A stretch of 12,445 nucleotides of DNA from DASYSA01 sp036003885 (lineage in GTDB: Bacteria; Acidobacteriota; Blastocatellia; UBA7656). The translations under genes and the position numbers were made by a program. The stretch lies in contig DASYSA010000696.1 of NCBI GenBank assembly GCA_036003885.1, positions 1-12,445 on the forward strand. The letters run 5' to 3'. The number at the start of each line of letters is the position of its first letter. The stretch's first letter is position 1. The notes beneath the pieces are model-generated. The model saw only the letters and a program-made list of their open reading frames with translations, did not search any database and was not told the DNA's origin. Positions 1-6,454 of this stretch are shown here, piece after piece.

Positions 1-83
1 CGCCAGGCGGTCCAGAACAGCAGCAGAATGAGGAGCAATCCGGAGCAGGTGGCGATGAGGGTTAAGAAGAACGGAATCAACAT
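1..83 (-). CDS. N-terminal fragment of a membrane protein, cut by the window edge
   Basis: An ATG at 83-81 on the minus strand opens a frame that runs without a stop to the window edge (27 complete codons). The peptide starts MLIPFFLTLIATCSG and continues with a Leu/Ile-rich stretch ending in FWTAW, so nearly all of it is one hydrophobic segment, as in an N-terminal transmembrane helix or uncleaved signal anchor. No lipobox is visible. The upstream Shine-Dalgarno is weak (AAGAG about 5 nt before the ATG). It lies in the same direction as the che operon but 185 nt beyond its last stop, so it may be a separate unit or a distal operon member. Function cannot be named from this fragment. Confidence 0.5.
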   Translation of the reverse strand, partial: MLIPFFLTLIATCSGLLLILLLFWTAW

Positions 84-170
84 TCAGCTCTTACTCTATG
101 GCAAGACAGCGGACCCCGCAACGGGGGTGTAATTCTTGAGATCTAATCATCCTGGTTGTACTACGAGTTG

Positions 171-198
171 ACTGGCCGCGGTGTTCACCCCAGCCGGT
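171..198. other. Imperfect stem-loop between the che operon and the next gene
   Basis: ACTGGC (171-176) can pair with GCCGGT (193-198) through one G-T pair. Inside it GGTG (180-183) pairs with CACC (186-189). A TTTT run (198-201) follows on the plus strand only. On the minus strand, the direction of the che operon, no U-tract follows, so it is not a convincing terminator for that operon. A smaller GC hairpin, CCCCG/CGGGG at 114-126, also lies in this gap and also lacks a U-tract. Confidence 0.25.
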
Positions 199-230
199 TT
201 TGAGGGATTTCCAGTCTATATATTTGCTAC

Positions 231-244
231 ATAAGACTTCTTAT
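231..244. repeat. 14-bp palindrome just after the last che gene
   Basis: ATAAGA-CT-TCTTAT is a perfect inverted repeat with 6-bp arms and a 2-bp centre, lying 24 bp past the stop of the DUF4388 gene. The spacing suits a dimeric DNA-binding protein better than an RNA hairpin, because a 2-nt loop is too small. It could be an operator for the gene starting at 83, but no good promoter is visible beside it. Chance occurrence is possible. Confidence 0.25.
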
Positions 245-268
245 CAGACTCATCGGATATCACCGAGG

Positions 269-1480
269 CTATTCGTCTTTCAGGGTGTGATTGCCGTTGT
301 TCGCCTGGAAGCCTCGCACCACCCGCTCCAGCACTATCTTCTCCAGTACTATGCTTGCCTGATTAACCAGCGTCACCAGCGCGTCGATCCCTACCAGTTC
401 CCGCATGTCGGGATAGTTGTCCCCATACAGGATGAACACCGGCTTGTCATTACACATAATCGGAAGCGCAAACCCGATCAGGTCCCGCCCATTCCCACCG
501 ATATGGCTCAACATCTGCGTATGCCAGTAACTCTCGGCTATCCTTCCGATAAACGGTTCGCCCCGGCGCACCACATTGTCGAACAGACTCTTTCCTCCCA
601 ACGGGATCGTGATTTCTCGCACCCTCTCATCCGCGTTCCGGTGGTCCGGACCATCGATATCAATTCCAAACTGGCCCAAACCGCAAATCTCAGCCTCCTT
701 AACCACAAACAGGACACCCCGACTGACAACCTCACTCGCGTATCTCATTATCAGCAGACTGACCTCGGCCTCGAACGAATGCGAGCGCAACTCGGCGAGA
801 AACGAATAGAGCGACCGATCATCATCATTCGACGTTCCATGGCTCCACGTTCGTGGCGAAGGCGGCGAAGCCATCACGCCCCCCGAACGATCCCCATGCA
901 TTTCGCCTTCGAATCCCTGTGAGGGCCGCTCGTCGGACTCCAGCAGTTCCCTCAATCCCATGGCGAGATGCTCGACTCCACTCCTGGAACCTTCATCTCT
1001 TTCGGTGGCCGCTTCCAGAAGAACTTCGCCTATATCCAGGCCCTCGTCCAGTCTGACATCAGTCATCGCGTCCTGGAAGCCTGCCTGATTCAGGGCGATA
1101 CCGAAGCGACCTCTCTCCAGGCAGACCAGAGCCGCTACTACGTGCTGTATATGCCGTTTCGCCGCCAGTTCGACTTCTCGCGTCGTCATTACGCCGCTCT
1201 CTACAAGAAGAGTTTCAAGCGTCCAGACGTCGGTCTCCCCGCCGCCAACGCGTCTCAAGTCGCCGAGCACATCGGAAGTAACAACGCTTTCCTGGATCAG
1301 ACGGTCGGCAAACGTGCCTCCCGGACGAAGCGAGGCCTGAGTGATCCGTCCCTGCTCGATCACGATTCGCCCATTCATAACACCAGCCTCAAGCGCCAGG
1401 GTCCCTGTCTTGCGGCTGAGCGCTAATATCTGCAGTATGTCGGTTAACGGGAAATCGCTTAAATCACCGGTTAATTCCAT
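269..1480 (-). CDS. DUF4388 protein with GAF-like C-terminal region
   Basis: This 403-residue soluble protein is the last gene of the che operon. Residues 1 to about 155 match the DUF4388 (PatA-type N-terminal) pattern: MELTGDLSDFPLTDILQIL, then KTGTLAL, then a GRIVIEQGRITQA strand pair. A charged, Pro/Ser-rich linker covers about 160-222. Residues about 223-390 form a second alpha/beta region with RGVLFVV (254-260), GLGQFGIDI (267-275), TIPLGGKSLFDNVVRRGEP (291-309) and LYGDNYP (351-357), reminiscent of GAF-like domains seen with DUF4388. There is no receiver, kinase or DNA-binding domain and no membrane segment. It starts 10 nt after the preceding receiver gene, with a weak Shine-Dalgarno, so translation may depend on coupling. 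DUF4388 proteins elsewhere occur with receivers and motility or differentiation regulators; the role here is inferred as an output or scaffold protein for that receiver. Confidence 0.85.
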   Translation of the reverse strand: MELTGDLSDFPLTDILQILALSRKTGTLALEAGVMNGRIVIEQGRITQASLRPGGTFADRLIQESVVTSDVLGDLRRVGGGETDVWTLETLLVESGVMTTREVELAAKRHIQHVVAALVCLERGRFGIALNQAGFQDAMTDVRLDEGLDIGEVLLEAATERDEGSRSGVEHLAMGLRELLESDERPSQGFEGEMHGDRSGGVMASPPSPRTWSHGTSNDDDRSLYSFLAELRSHSFEAEVSLLIMRYASEVVSRGVLFVVKEAEICGLGQFGIDIDGPDHRNADERVREITIPLGGKSLFDNVVRRGEPFIGRIAESYWHTQMLSHIGGNGRDLIGFALPIMCNDKPVFILYGDNYPDMRELVGIDALVTLVNQASIVLEKIVLERVVRGFQANNGNHTLKDE

Positions 1481-1490
1481 ACTCTGACCG

Positions 1491-1877
1491 TTACTTTCCT
1501 AGAAACTTGAATATCAGTTCGCGCAGCTTGACCATCGAGATTGGCTTTGATAGATAAGCGCTTGCACCGATGCTCATTCCCAGCGATATATCTTCATCGG
1601 CGCCCTTGGTGCTGATGATTATTATCGGCAAGTCGAATTTCAAGTCGCCCCGGACGCGCCGCACAAACTCAAGCCCGTCCATATTAGGCATTCGTATATC
1701 AGTCAGGACGAGGTCGAACGCTCCGTTCTTCACTTTGTCCAGCGCATCCTCTCCGTCGATTGCTTCTGTGATGTTTGACGGGACAATGCCATCCACTCTC
1801 GCAAGGCTCATACACAGCAGTTGCCTGAATGTCGCCGAATCATCCACTACAAGTAAGTTCTTCTTGGGCCGTTCCAT
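1491..1877 (-). CDS. Stand-alone CheY-like response regulator (distal copy)
   Basis: This is a single receiver domain of 128 residues with no output domain. All phosphorylation-site residues are present: acidic pair Asp12-Asp13 (LLVVDDSATFRQ), phospho-acceptor Asp60 (LVLTDIRMPNMDG), Thr90 (IIIIST), and Lys111 (AYLSKP) with Tyr108 as the aromatic switch. The ATG at 1877 is chosen because a very strong AGGAGG sits 5 nt upstream. An in-frame ATG at 1895 overlaps the previous stop as ATGA but has no Shine-Dalgarno and would add MKEEEC, residues that are simply the ribosome-binding site translated. It sits between the coiled-coil GAF gene and the DUF4388 gene, so it probably takes phosphate from CheA and acts with those proteins rather than on a flagellar switch. 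That role is inference. Confidence 0.93.
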   Translation of the reverse strand: MERPKKNLLVVDDSATFRQLLCMSLARVDGIVPSNITEAIDGEDALDKVKNGAFDLVLTDIRMPNMDGLEFVRRVRGDLKFDLPIIIISTKGADEDISLGMSIGASAYLSKPISMVKLRELIFKFLGK

Positions 1878-1891
1878 GCACTCCTCCTCTT

Positions 1892-2713
1892 TCATCTGAC
1901 GCGAAGTAAACTCATAAATCCCTCGATGGTCTTCAGCTTTCGATCGGCGACGGCATAGAGCTTCGAACTGACCAGCGCCGTTGCGGCATGACCTGCCAGC
2001 AGTTCCAGAAGCTTATGGTCCAGGCTGCTCAGACCCTTCTTGTGCGGCAAGAGCTTGTACATAGCAATCACACCTACAACGCGCTCTTTGATCTTAAGAG
2101 GTATACACGCACAGACTTCCCCCGAGGCTCCGGCGTCTTCGGTAAAGAAGAGCTCGCCTGTTTGAGCTACCAGCCCCTCGAGACCTTCCCCGAATGCCAC
2201 CCTTCCCTTTTCGAACCGCTGGGCGATTTCGCCTTCATAGCCCGCCAGCACCAACTCGCTTGTCTCTTCATCAACCACATAGAGTCCGAATTCTTCGGAG
2301 CCGATCATGTTCATCAGAATTTCCTTGATGCACTGAACGACTTCATCCGGATCCAGCGTTGAATGGAGGCGGTAGCTCGCAACATAGAGGTTTGCGAGGC
2401 TCTCGTTCTGCTCCTCAACCTCAACGTACCGCTGGGCGAAGTCCTTGTTCTCGGCCTCGATCTCCTGGAACCTGCCATCAACGAATTCGAGCTTCTGGCC
2501 CATCTGGCTGTTCTCGAGCCGCAACCTCTCAACCTCTCTCATCAGAGTCGCTGACAGATCCATCTTCTCTTTCTCTAACTGGACGATGCGATAGCGAAGA
2601 CGCTCATTCTCATACATCAGCTCCTCTGTAAAAGCCTTTCCCTTGCGAAACATCTCCAGCAGTTCTTCGCTCTTGGAGAAAAGCTTCATGATCTCCTCAG
2701 GCTTCTCGCCCAT
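1892..2713 (-). CDS. Coiled-coil plus GAF domain protein
   Basis: This 273-residue soluble protein has two parts. Residues about 10-110 are rich in Glu, Lys, Leu and Gln with heptad-like spacing and very few Pro/Gly, indicating a long coiled coil. Residues about 115-252 form a GAF domain: TLDPDEVVQCIKEIL, then GLYVVDEETSELVLAG, FGEGLEGLVAQTGE, IPLKIKERVVGVIAMYK and a final helix LLELLAGHAATAL. Cys201 and Cys203 lie in the segment before the GAF beta strand; whether they bind anything is unknown. A strong GGAGGTG Shine-Dalgarno lies 4 nt before the ATG at 2713. An in-frame ATG at 2689 also has an AGGAG, but only 3 nt away. It starts 12 nt after the CheX-like gene. It has no catalytic domain, so a scaffold or sensor joining the core array to the downstream receiver is plausible. 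The ligand is unknown. Confidence 0.87.
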   Translation of the reverse strand: MGEKPEEIMKLFSKSEELLEMFRKGKAFTEELMYENERLRYRIVQLEKEKMDLSATLMREVERLRLENSQMGQKLEFVDGRFQEIEAENKDFAQRYVEVEEQNESLANLYVASYRLHSTLDPDEVVQCIKEILMNMIGSEEFGLYVVDEETSELVLAGYEGEIAQRFEKGRVAFGEGLEGLVAQTGELFFTEDAGASGEVCACIPLKIKERVVGVIAMYKLLPHKKGLSSLDHKLLELLAGHAATALVSSKLYAVADRKLKTIEGFMSLLRVR

Positions 2714-2725
2714 AACTCACCTCCG

Positions 2726-3190
2726 TCAATCCAGGTCTTGAATCGTGATATTCAGTCCAACTTCGCCATAGGGCGTCGATATTGCAGCAAACAGCGTCTC
2801 AAAGCAGTGGTCGTAGCTAACGAGATTCGATCCGGTCAATACTGTGGGAGGGCTCATCTCCAGCCTCGAGCCCTCATCATTAATTCTCGAAATTGCGCAC
2901 CCCATCGCCATAGATGCCAGCTCTGCTATCGACGAGCGAACAAGCGGGGTCATCCCCGGCGAGGGCTCTCCCAACATGCAGCCTGCCAGTTGTACGGCCG
3001 TGAACAAGTCCATATCCAATATGACTCGTCCGTGTGCTTCGCCTGTCAGCCCGATTATGGCCATCACTTCCTTTCCTGCCACCGGACTGGGCCTCATCCG
3101 AACTTTGCGGACGTCAACCGCCGGACCAAGAATCTGGCGAAAGATGTCAGTCGTCGAATCGACGAAGAATTTCACAAAATCAAGCCTCAT
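2726..3190 (-). CDS. cheX: CheX-like protein (CheY-P phosphatase family) with altered active site
   Basis: The 154-residue length is close to Thermotoga CheX. The family helix and following strand are clear: RSSIAELASMAMG (85-97) and, 21-22 residues later, the PPTVLTG motif (114-120), with the same spacing as in CheX. CheX and CheC dephosphorylate CheY-P using Glu and Asn in an S/D-xxx-E-xx-N helix. Here Glu90 is kept, but the Asn position is Ser93 (codon TCT at 2914-2912). Activity may therefore be reduced, lost or changed. The N-terminal helix (VKFFVDSTTDIFRQILG) and the GLTGEAHGRVILDMD strands fit the fold. There is one copy of the active-site helix, so it resembles CheX rather than two-site CheC. 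The start has a good AGGAG 4 nt upstream. It follows the first CheY by 12 nt, the expected place for a phosphatase of that receiver. Confidence 0.88.
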   Translation of the reverse strand: MRLDFVKFFVDSTTDIFRQILGPAVDVRKVRMRPSPVAGKEVMAIIGLTGEAHGRVILDMDLFTAVQLAGCMLGEPSPGMTPLVRSSIAELASMAMGCAISRINDEGSRLEMSPPTVLTGSNLVSYDHCFETLFAAISTPYGEVGLNITIQDLD

Positions 3191-3202
3191 GGAACTCCTA
3201 TG

Positions 3203-3610
3203 TTAATCGTCGCACTCCAACACTCGTTCAATCCCCTTCCGCAGTTCTTCTGTCGTGACCGGCTTGGGAATGAAGTATTTTGCCCCCGCGGCAAGAGCCT
3301 CCTGCACCTTGTCCTTATAGCTCACCGAACTAATCATTATTACCCGGGCCTTCGGATCGCTTTCGCATATTCGGCGCACGGTTTCAACTCCTTCCAATCC
3401 GGGCATAACGATATCCATCAGGACAATATCGGGTTTCAGCCGCCGATACTCGGAGATAGCTTCGTTTCCGTTGGCCGCCTCGCTTGCTACCACGTTGTCA
3501 AACGAATCCATCAACCGCCTGAGATGAAATCGCGCAAATGCTGAATCATCAACTATCAGGCATGTCAGCGGCGATTCATTAAGCGCTAGCTGCTTATCGG
3601 CGCTCGCCAT
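3203..3610 (-). CDS. cheY: CheY-like response regulator (copy beside cheB)
   Basis: This single receiver domain has 135 residues. It carries the acidic pair Asp21-Asp22 (CLIVDDSAFAR), phospho-acceptor Asp66 (IVLMDIVMPGLEG), Ser95 (IMISS), and Lys116 (YFIPKP) with an aromatic pair Tyr112-Phe113 in the switch region. There is no output domain. The first 14 residues are a variable tail. The ATG lies inside the end of cheB (17-nt overlap), with a strong GGAGG 9 nt upstream that is itself within cheB, so the two are probably translationally coupled. It is the likely main output of CheA, shuttling phosphate to a motor or other effector not seen here. The adjacent CheX-like gene suggests a paired phosphatase. 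It differs clearly in sequence from the second receiver of the operon. Confidence 0.93.
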   Translation of the reverse strand: MASADKQLALNESPLTCLIVDDSAFARFHLRRLMDSFDNVVASEAANGNEAISEYRRLKPDIVLMDIVMPGLEGVETVRRICESDPKARVIMISSVSYKDKVQEALAAGAKYFIPKPVTTEELRKGIERVLECDD

Positions 3611-4688
3611 AACCAGTTACCTCCAGGCAGTCGGACTTCCCAACCGCAGATATTAAGTAGGATGCTAGGTCCGCCAGCGGGACCACCTTCTCGGCATACC
3701 CCTTTTCGATCGCCACCCTGGGCATTCCGAAGATCGCACAACTATCCTTGTCCTGAGCGATAGTGCGGCCGCCGGACTGTTTGATCAGACCCAAACCGTC
3801 CGCTCCATCGCTTCCCATTCCCGTCATCAGAACGGCAATCGCCTGAGCGCCATATTCATCCGCGACCGACTTGAACAGCACGTCCACCGAGGGCATATGG
3901 CCGTTAACCAGCCTTCCCTTCTCCAGGGTTACGTCGCCGCCATTCAGTCGCTTCCTTACTCTCAAGTGGGCATTGCCTGGAGCTATCAGTACGGTACCTG
4001 GGCTGATCACATCTCCATCTCGAGCTTCTTTGACCTCTACGTCGCAAATCTCGTCAAGCCACTGTGCGAACATTGCCGTGAAGCTCTCCGGCATATGCTG
4101 CACAATTACTATCCCCGCGCCGAAATCGGTGGGGATGCGGGGCAGCATATACCGAAGCGCATGTGGTCCTCCGGATGAGGCTCCTATCGCGACGATCCCA
4201 CCGGACGAAATGCCGGGCACCGCCAGAGCCTTCTTTCTCGCAGTGCGCTTCACAGCAGGCACAACACTCAGCGGAACAATCTTGTGTCGCGCGGCAGCCT
4301 TGATCTTTGAGACGAGCTCTCCGGCCATTTCCCCGACCTGCGCGATCGCCTTGGGTTTGCATATGAAATCGACCGCGCCAATCTCGAGCGCCTTCATCGT
4401 TAGTGCCGCACCGCGTGTCGTGAGCGAACTCAGCATGATCACGGGTATCGCGTGCTTTGAAACGATGTGGCTTAGAGCAGTAAGTCCGTCCATCCTCGGC
4501 ATATCGATGTCCAGGGTTACCACATCCGGTTTTAATTGATCTATCTTGTTGAGGGCAAAGTCGCCGTCAATGGCGGTCGCCACTACCTCGAGCTCACCAT
4601 CCTTTTCCAGCAGGCTGGGGATCATCTTCCGCATCACCGCAGAATCATCAACTACCAAGACCCTTATCTTTCTCTTCTCAGACTGCAT
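3594..4688 (-). CDS. cheB: Chemotaxis methylesterase/deamidase CheB
   Basis: CheB removes methyl groups from receptor glutamates and can deamidate glutamines, and it is activated by CheA phosphorylation. This 364-residue protein has a receiver (about 6-130) with VVDDSAVMRKMI, phospho-acceptor Asp60 (TLDIDMPRMDG) and Lys111 (FICKP). A Lys/Ala linker (about 131-163) follows, then the esterase domain (about 165-350). The catalytic triad is visible: Ser171 in GASSGGPHAL, His198 in IVQHMP and Asp294 in MTGMGSDGADG. The ATG at 4688 is preferred because AAAGGTG lies about 5 nt upstream, while the GTG at 4694 would lie inside that Shine-Dalgarno. The start overlaps cheA by 11 nt and the end overlaps the receiver gene by 17 nt. 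Length and motifs are normal for the family, so it should be active. Confidence 0.97.
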   Translation of the reverse strand: MQSEKRKIRVLVVDDSAVMRKMIPSLLEKDGELEVVATAIDGDFALNKIDQLKPDVVTLDIDMPRMDGLTALSHIVSKHAIPVIMLSSLTTRGAALTMKALEIGAVDFICKPKAIAQVGEMAGELVSKIKAAARHKIVPLSVVPAVKRTARKKALAVPGISSGGIVAIGASSGGPHALRYMLPRIPTDFGAGIVIVQHMPESFTAMFAQWLDEICDVEVKEARDGDVISPGTVLIAPGNAHLRVRKRLNGGDVTLEKGRLVNGHMPSVDVLFKSVADEYGAQAIAVLMTGMGSDGADGLGLIKQSGGRTIAQDKDSCAIFGMPRVAIEKGYAEKVVPLADLASYLISAVGKSDCLEVTGYGERR

Positions 4689-6432
4689 ACGCACCTTTCG
4701 TAGATCCCTTACTGCGCTCGTATCTTATAGCCTTGCGGAAGACCATCCCGGCATCCATTATCAAAACGACTCGCCCGTCCCCCAACACGGACGCTCCGGC
4801 AAGGGAGTCGTTCTGAACCCATTTGCTGTCCAACGGCTTGATCAACAACTCCTGTTCACCCATTAGCGTGTCCGCAACCACTCCGTATCTCTTGTTCCCT
4901 ACTGTAAGCACAATAACGAAAAAGTGTGCCGCGTCCTTTCGAAGCGACGCTCCGCTTCCTCCTTTTCGTCTGTCGAATCCGAGAATGACTCCAGGCCTCA
5001 CCATTGATATGAACCGGTCCCTCAATCGGAAGCTCTCGAGTCCGTCGAGATAGACTATGTCGTCGACCGTCGCCCGGGCGATCTCGCTGACGGCAAGCAA
5101 CGGCAAAGCAAAAAGCTGGCCGGCAGCCGTGAATAAGAGAGCCTTGATGATCGCCAGCGTGAGCGGCATCCTCAGTATGAATTCGGTTCCGGCCCCCAAC
5201 TCGCTCCTTACGGTTATGCTTCCGCGCAGGTGCTCGAGCGCCGCCTTGGCTGTCGCCGCCCCGATGCCCCGCCCCGACACCAGCGTGATTTCCCGAGCGG
5301 TGGAGAGGCCAGGCAGAAAGATCAGTTCCTGGGCCTCCTCAGTACTCAAGCGGTCAGCGTCGGCACCCGTAATGGCGCCAGCCTCAGTGGCTTTCCTCTT
5401 AAGCGCCTCTGCATCGATGCCACGCCCATCATCGCTGACCTCCACGACTACCTGGTTGCCTTCGTGATAGGCGCGAAGCTTTATCTTCCCGGTCGGCGGC
5501 TTTCCGGCGCCTTCTCTCTCCTCTCTGGTCTCTATCCCGTGGTCGACTGCGTTTCTGAGCAGATGCAGCAGAGGTTCATAGAGCAGATCGACCAGCGTGC
5601 GGTCCAGTTCGGTCGCCCCTCCGCGAACTTCGAGATCAACTGCCTTGCCGCGCTCGGCCGCCAGCTCTCGCATTGGCCGTCCAAAACGTCGGAAGACGGT
5701 GTCTATCGTGACCATTCGCATCTTCAGGACACTCTTCTGCAGCTCGGCAATCAGCTTGCCCATCTGTAAGCTGACTCCTCCGAACCTCGGTACCAAATCG
5801 TTCTTAGGCAAGGCCAGCTCGAATTCAGGGCCCAGCTCGTTCAATATGGAGCGAGCTATCACCATCTCGCCCGCCAGGTTCAGCAGCGCGTCGATGCGAT
5901 TCGCTTCGACGCGGACGTATTCACGATTGGACTTCCTCGCAGGGTCTCGGCTTTCTGTCGATGCTGGATCCGGCGATTCCGCCAAGACCACCGCCTCCGG
6001 TTCGACCTCAACTTCGAACGGCGTCTCACCGGAATCGAATTCGGCGCCGGCGGATATGCGAGCTACCAGCCTTTCGAGTACATCTGCAGGAACGTCACCT
6101 ACTTCGTCGCCGCCGATAGCCGCGTGGATTGTGTCCAGACTCTCCAGGAAGAGATCGACTGTCTGCTTGTCAAAGGCGGCTTGATTGTTTAACACCCTGT
6201 CCAGAATGTCTTCGATCCTGTGAGCGAGTTCAGTTACCCCGTCCAGTCCAATGCAGGCCGAGTCTCCTTTTATTGTATGAGCCGCTCGCCTCAGCCGAAC
6301 CATAGCTTCCTCGTCGGACCCTTTGGACTCGAGCAAGAGCAAATCCTGACTCATCTCATCGAGAATGGTCAGCGACTGGTCGCGGAATACCGCAAACAGC
6401 TGGTCAAGTTCTTCTCTTGTGAAATCGTCCAT
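4678..6432 (-). CDS. cheA: Chemotaxis histidine kinase CheA, lacking a P2 domain
   Basis: CheA is the central cytoplasmic kinase that phosphorylates CheY and CheB under receptor control. From the ATG at 6432 it has 584 residues: an HPt (P1) domain about 3-107 with phospho-acceptor His52 in RAAHTIKGDSACIG; a 60-residue acidic, Pro-containing linker with no recognisable P2; P3 dimerisation about 171-240 (NRIDALLNLAGEMVIARS); the ATPase with N box LLHLLRNAVDHGIE (about 288-301), DDGRGI (334-339), FLPGLSTA and SGRGIG; and a CheW-like P5 from about 430 to the end. The second glycine box is unusual: GRGIGAATAK replaces the usual GRGVGMDVV. AGGGA lies 8 nt before this ATG. An in-frame ATG at 6477 overlaps cheR and has no usable spacing. 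Without P2, receivers must dock on P1 directly. Confidence 0.97.
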   Translation of the reverse strand: MDDFTREELDQLFAVFRDQSLTILDEMSQDLLLLESKGSDEEAMVRLRRAAHTIKGDSACIGLDGVTELAHRIEDILDRVLNNQAAFDKQTVDLFLESLDTIHAAIGGDEVGDVPADVLERLVARISAGAEFDSGETPFEVEVEPEAVVLAESPDPASTESRDPARKSNREYVRVEANRIDALLNLAGEMVIARSILNELGPEFELALPKNDLVPRFGGVSLQMGKLIAELQKSVLKMRMVTIDTVFRRFGRPMRELAAERGKAVDLEVRGGATELDRTLVDLLYEPLLHLLRNAVDHGIETREEREGAGKPPTGKIKLRAYHEGNQVVVEVSDDGRGIDAEALKRKATEAGAITGADADRLSTEEAQELIFLPGLSTAREITLVSGRGIGAATAKAALEHLRGSITVRSELGAGTEFILRMPLTLAIIKALLFTAAGQLFALPLLAVSEIARATVDDIVYLDGLESFRLRDRFISMVRPGVILGFDRRKGGSGASLRKDAAHFFVIVLTVGNKRYGVVADTLMGEQELLIKPLDSKWVQNDSLAGASVLGDGRVVLIMDAGMVFRKAIRYERSKGSTKGAYAV

Positions 6433-6454
6433 TCTGCGTTTCCCTGAGCTGCTC

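Noticed and set aside
200..922. Long plus-strand open frames opposite the che genes (for example 200-922, 2738-3544, 5230-5769)
   Set aside because: They lie antisense to clearly coding genes with recognisable domains, and have no domain content or ribosome-binding sites; they arise from codon bias of the real genes.
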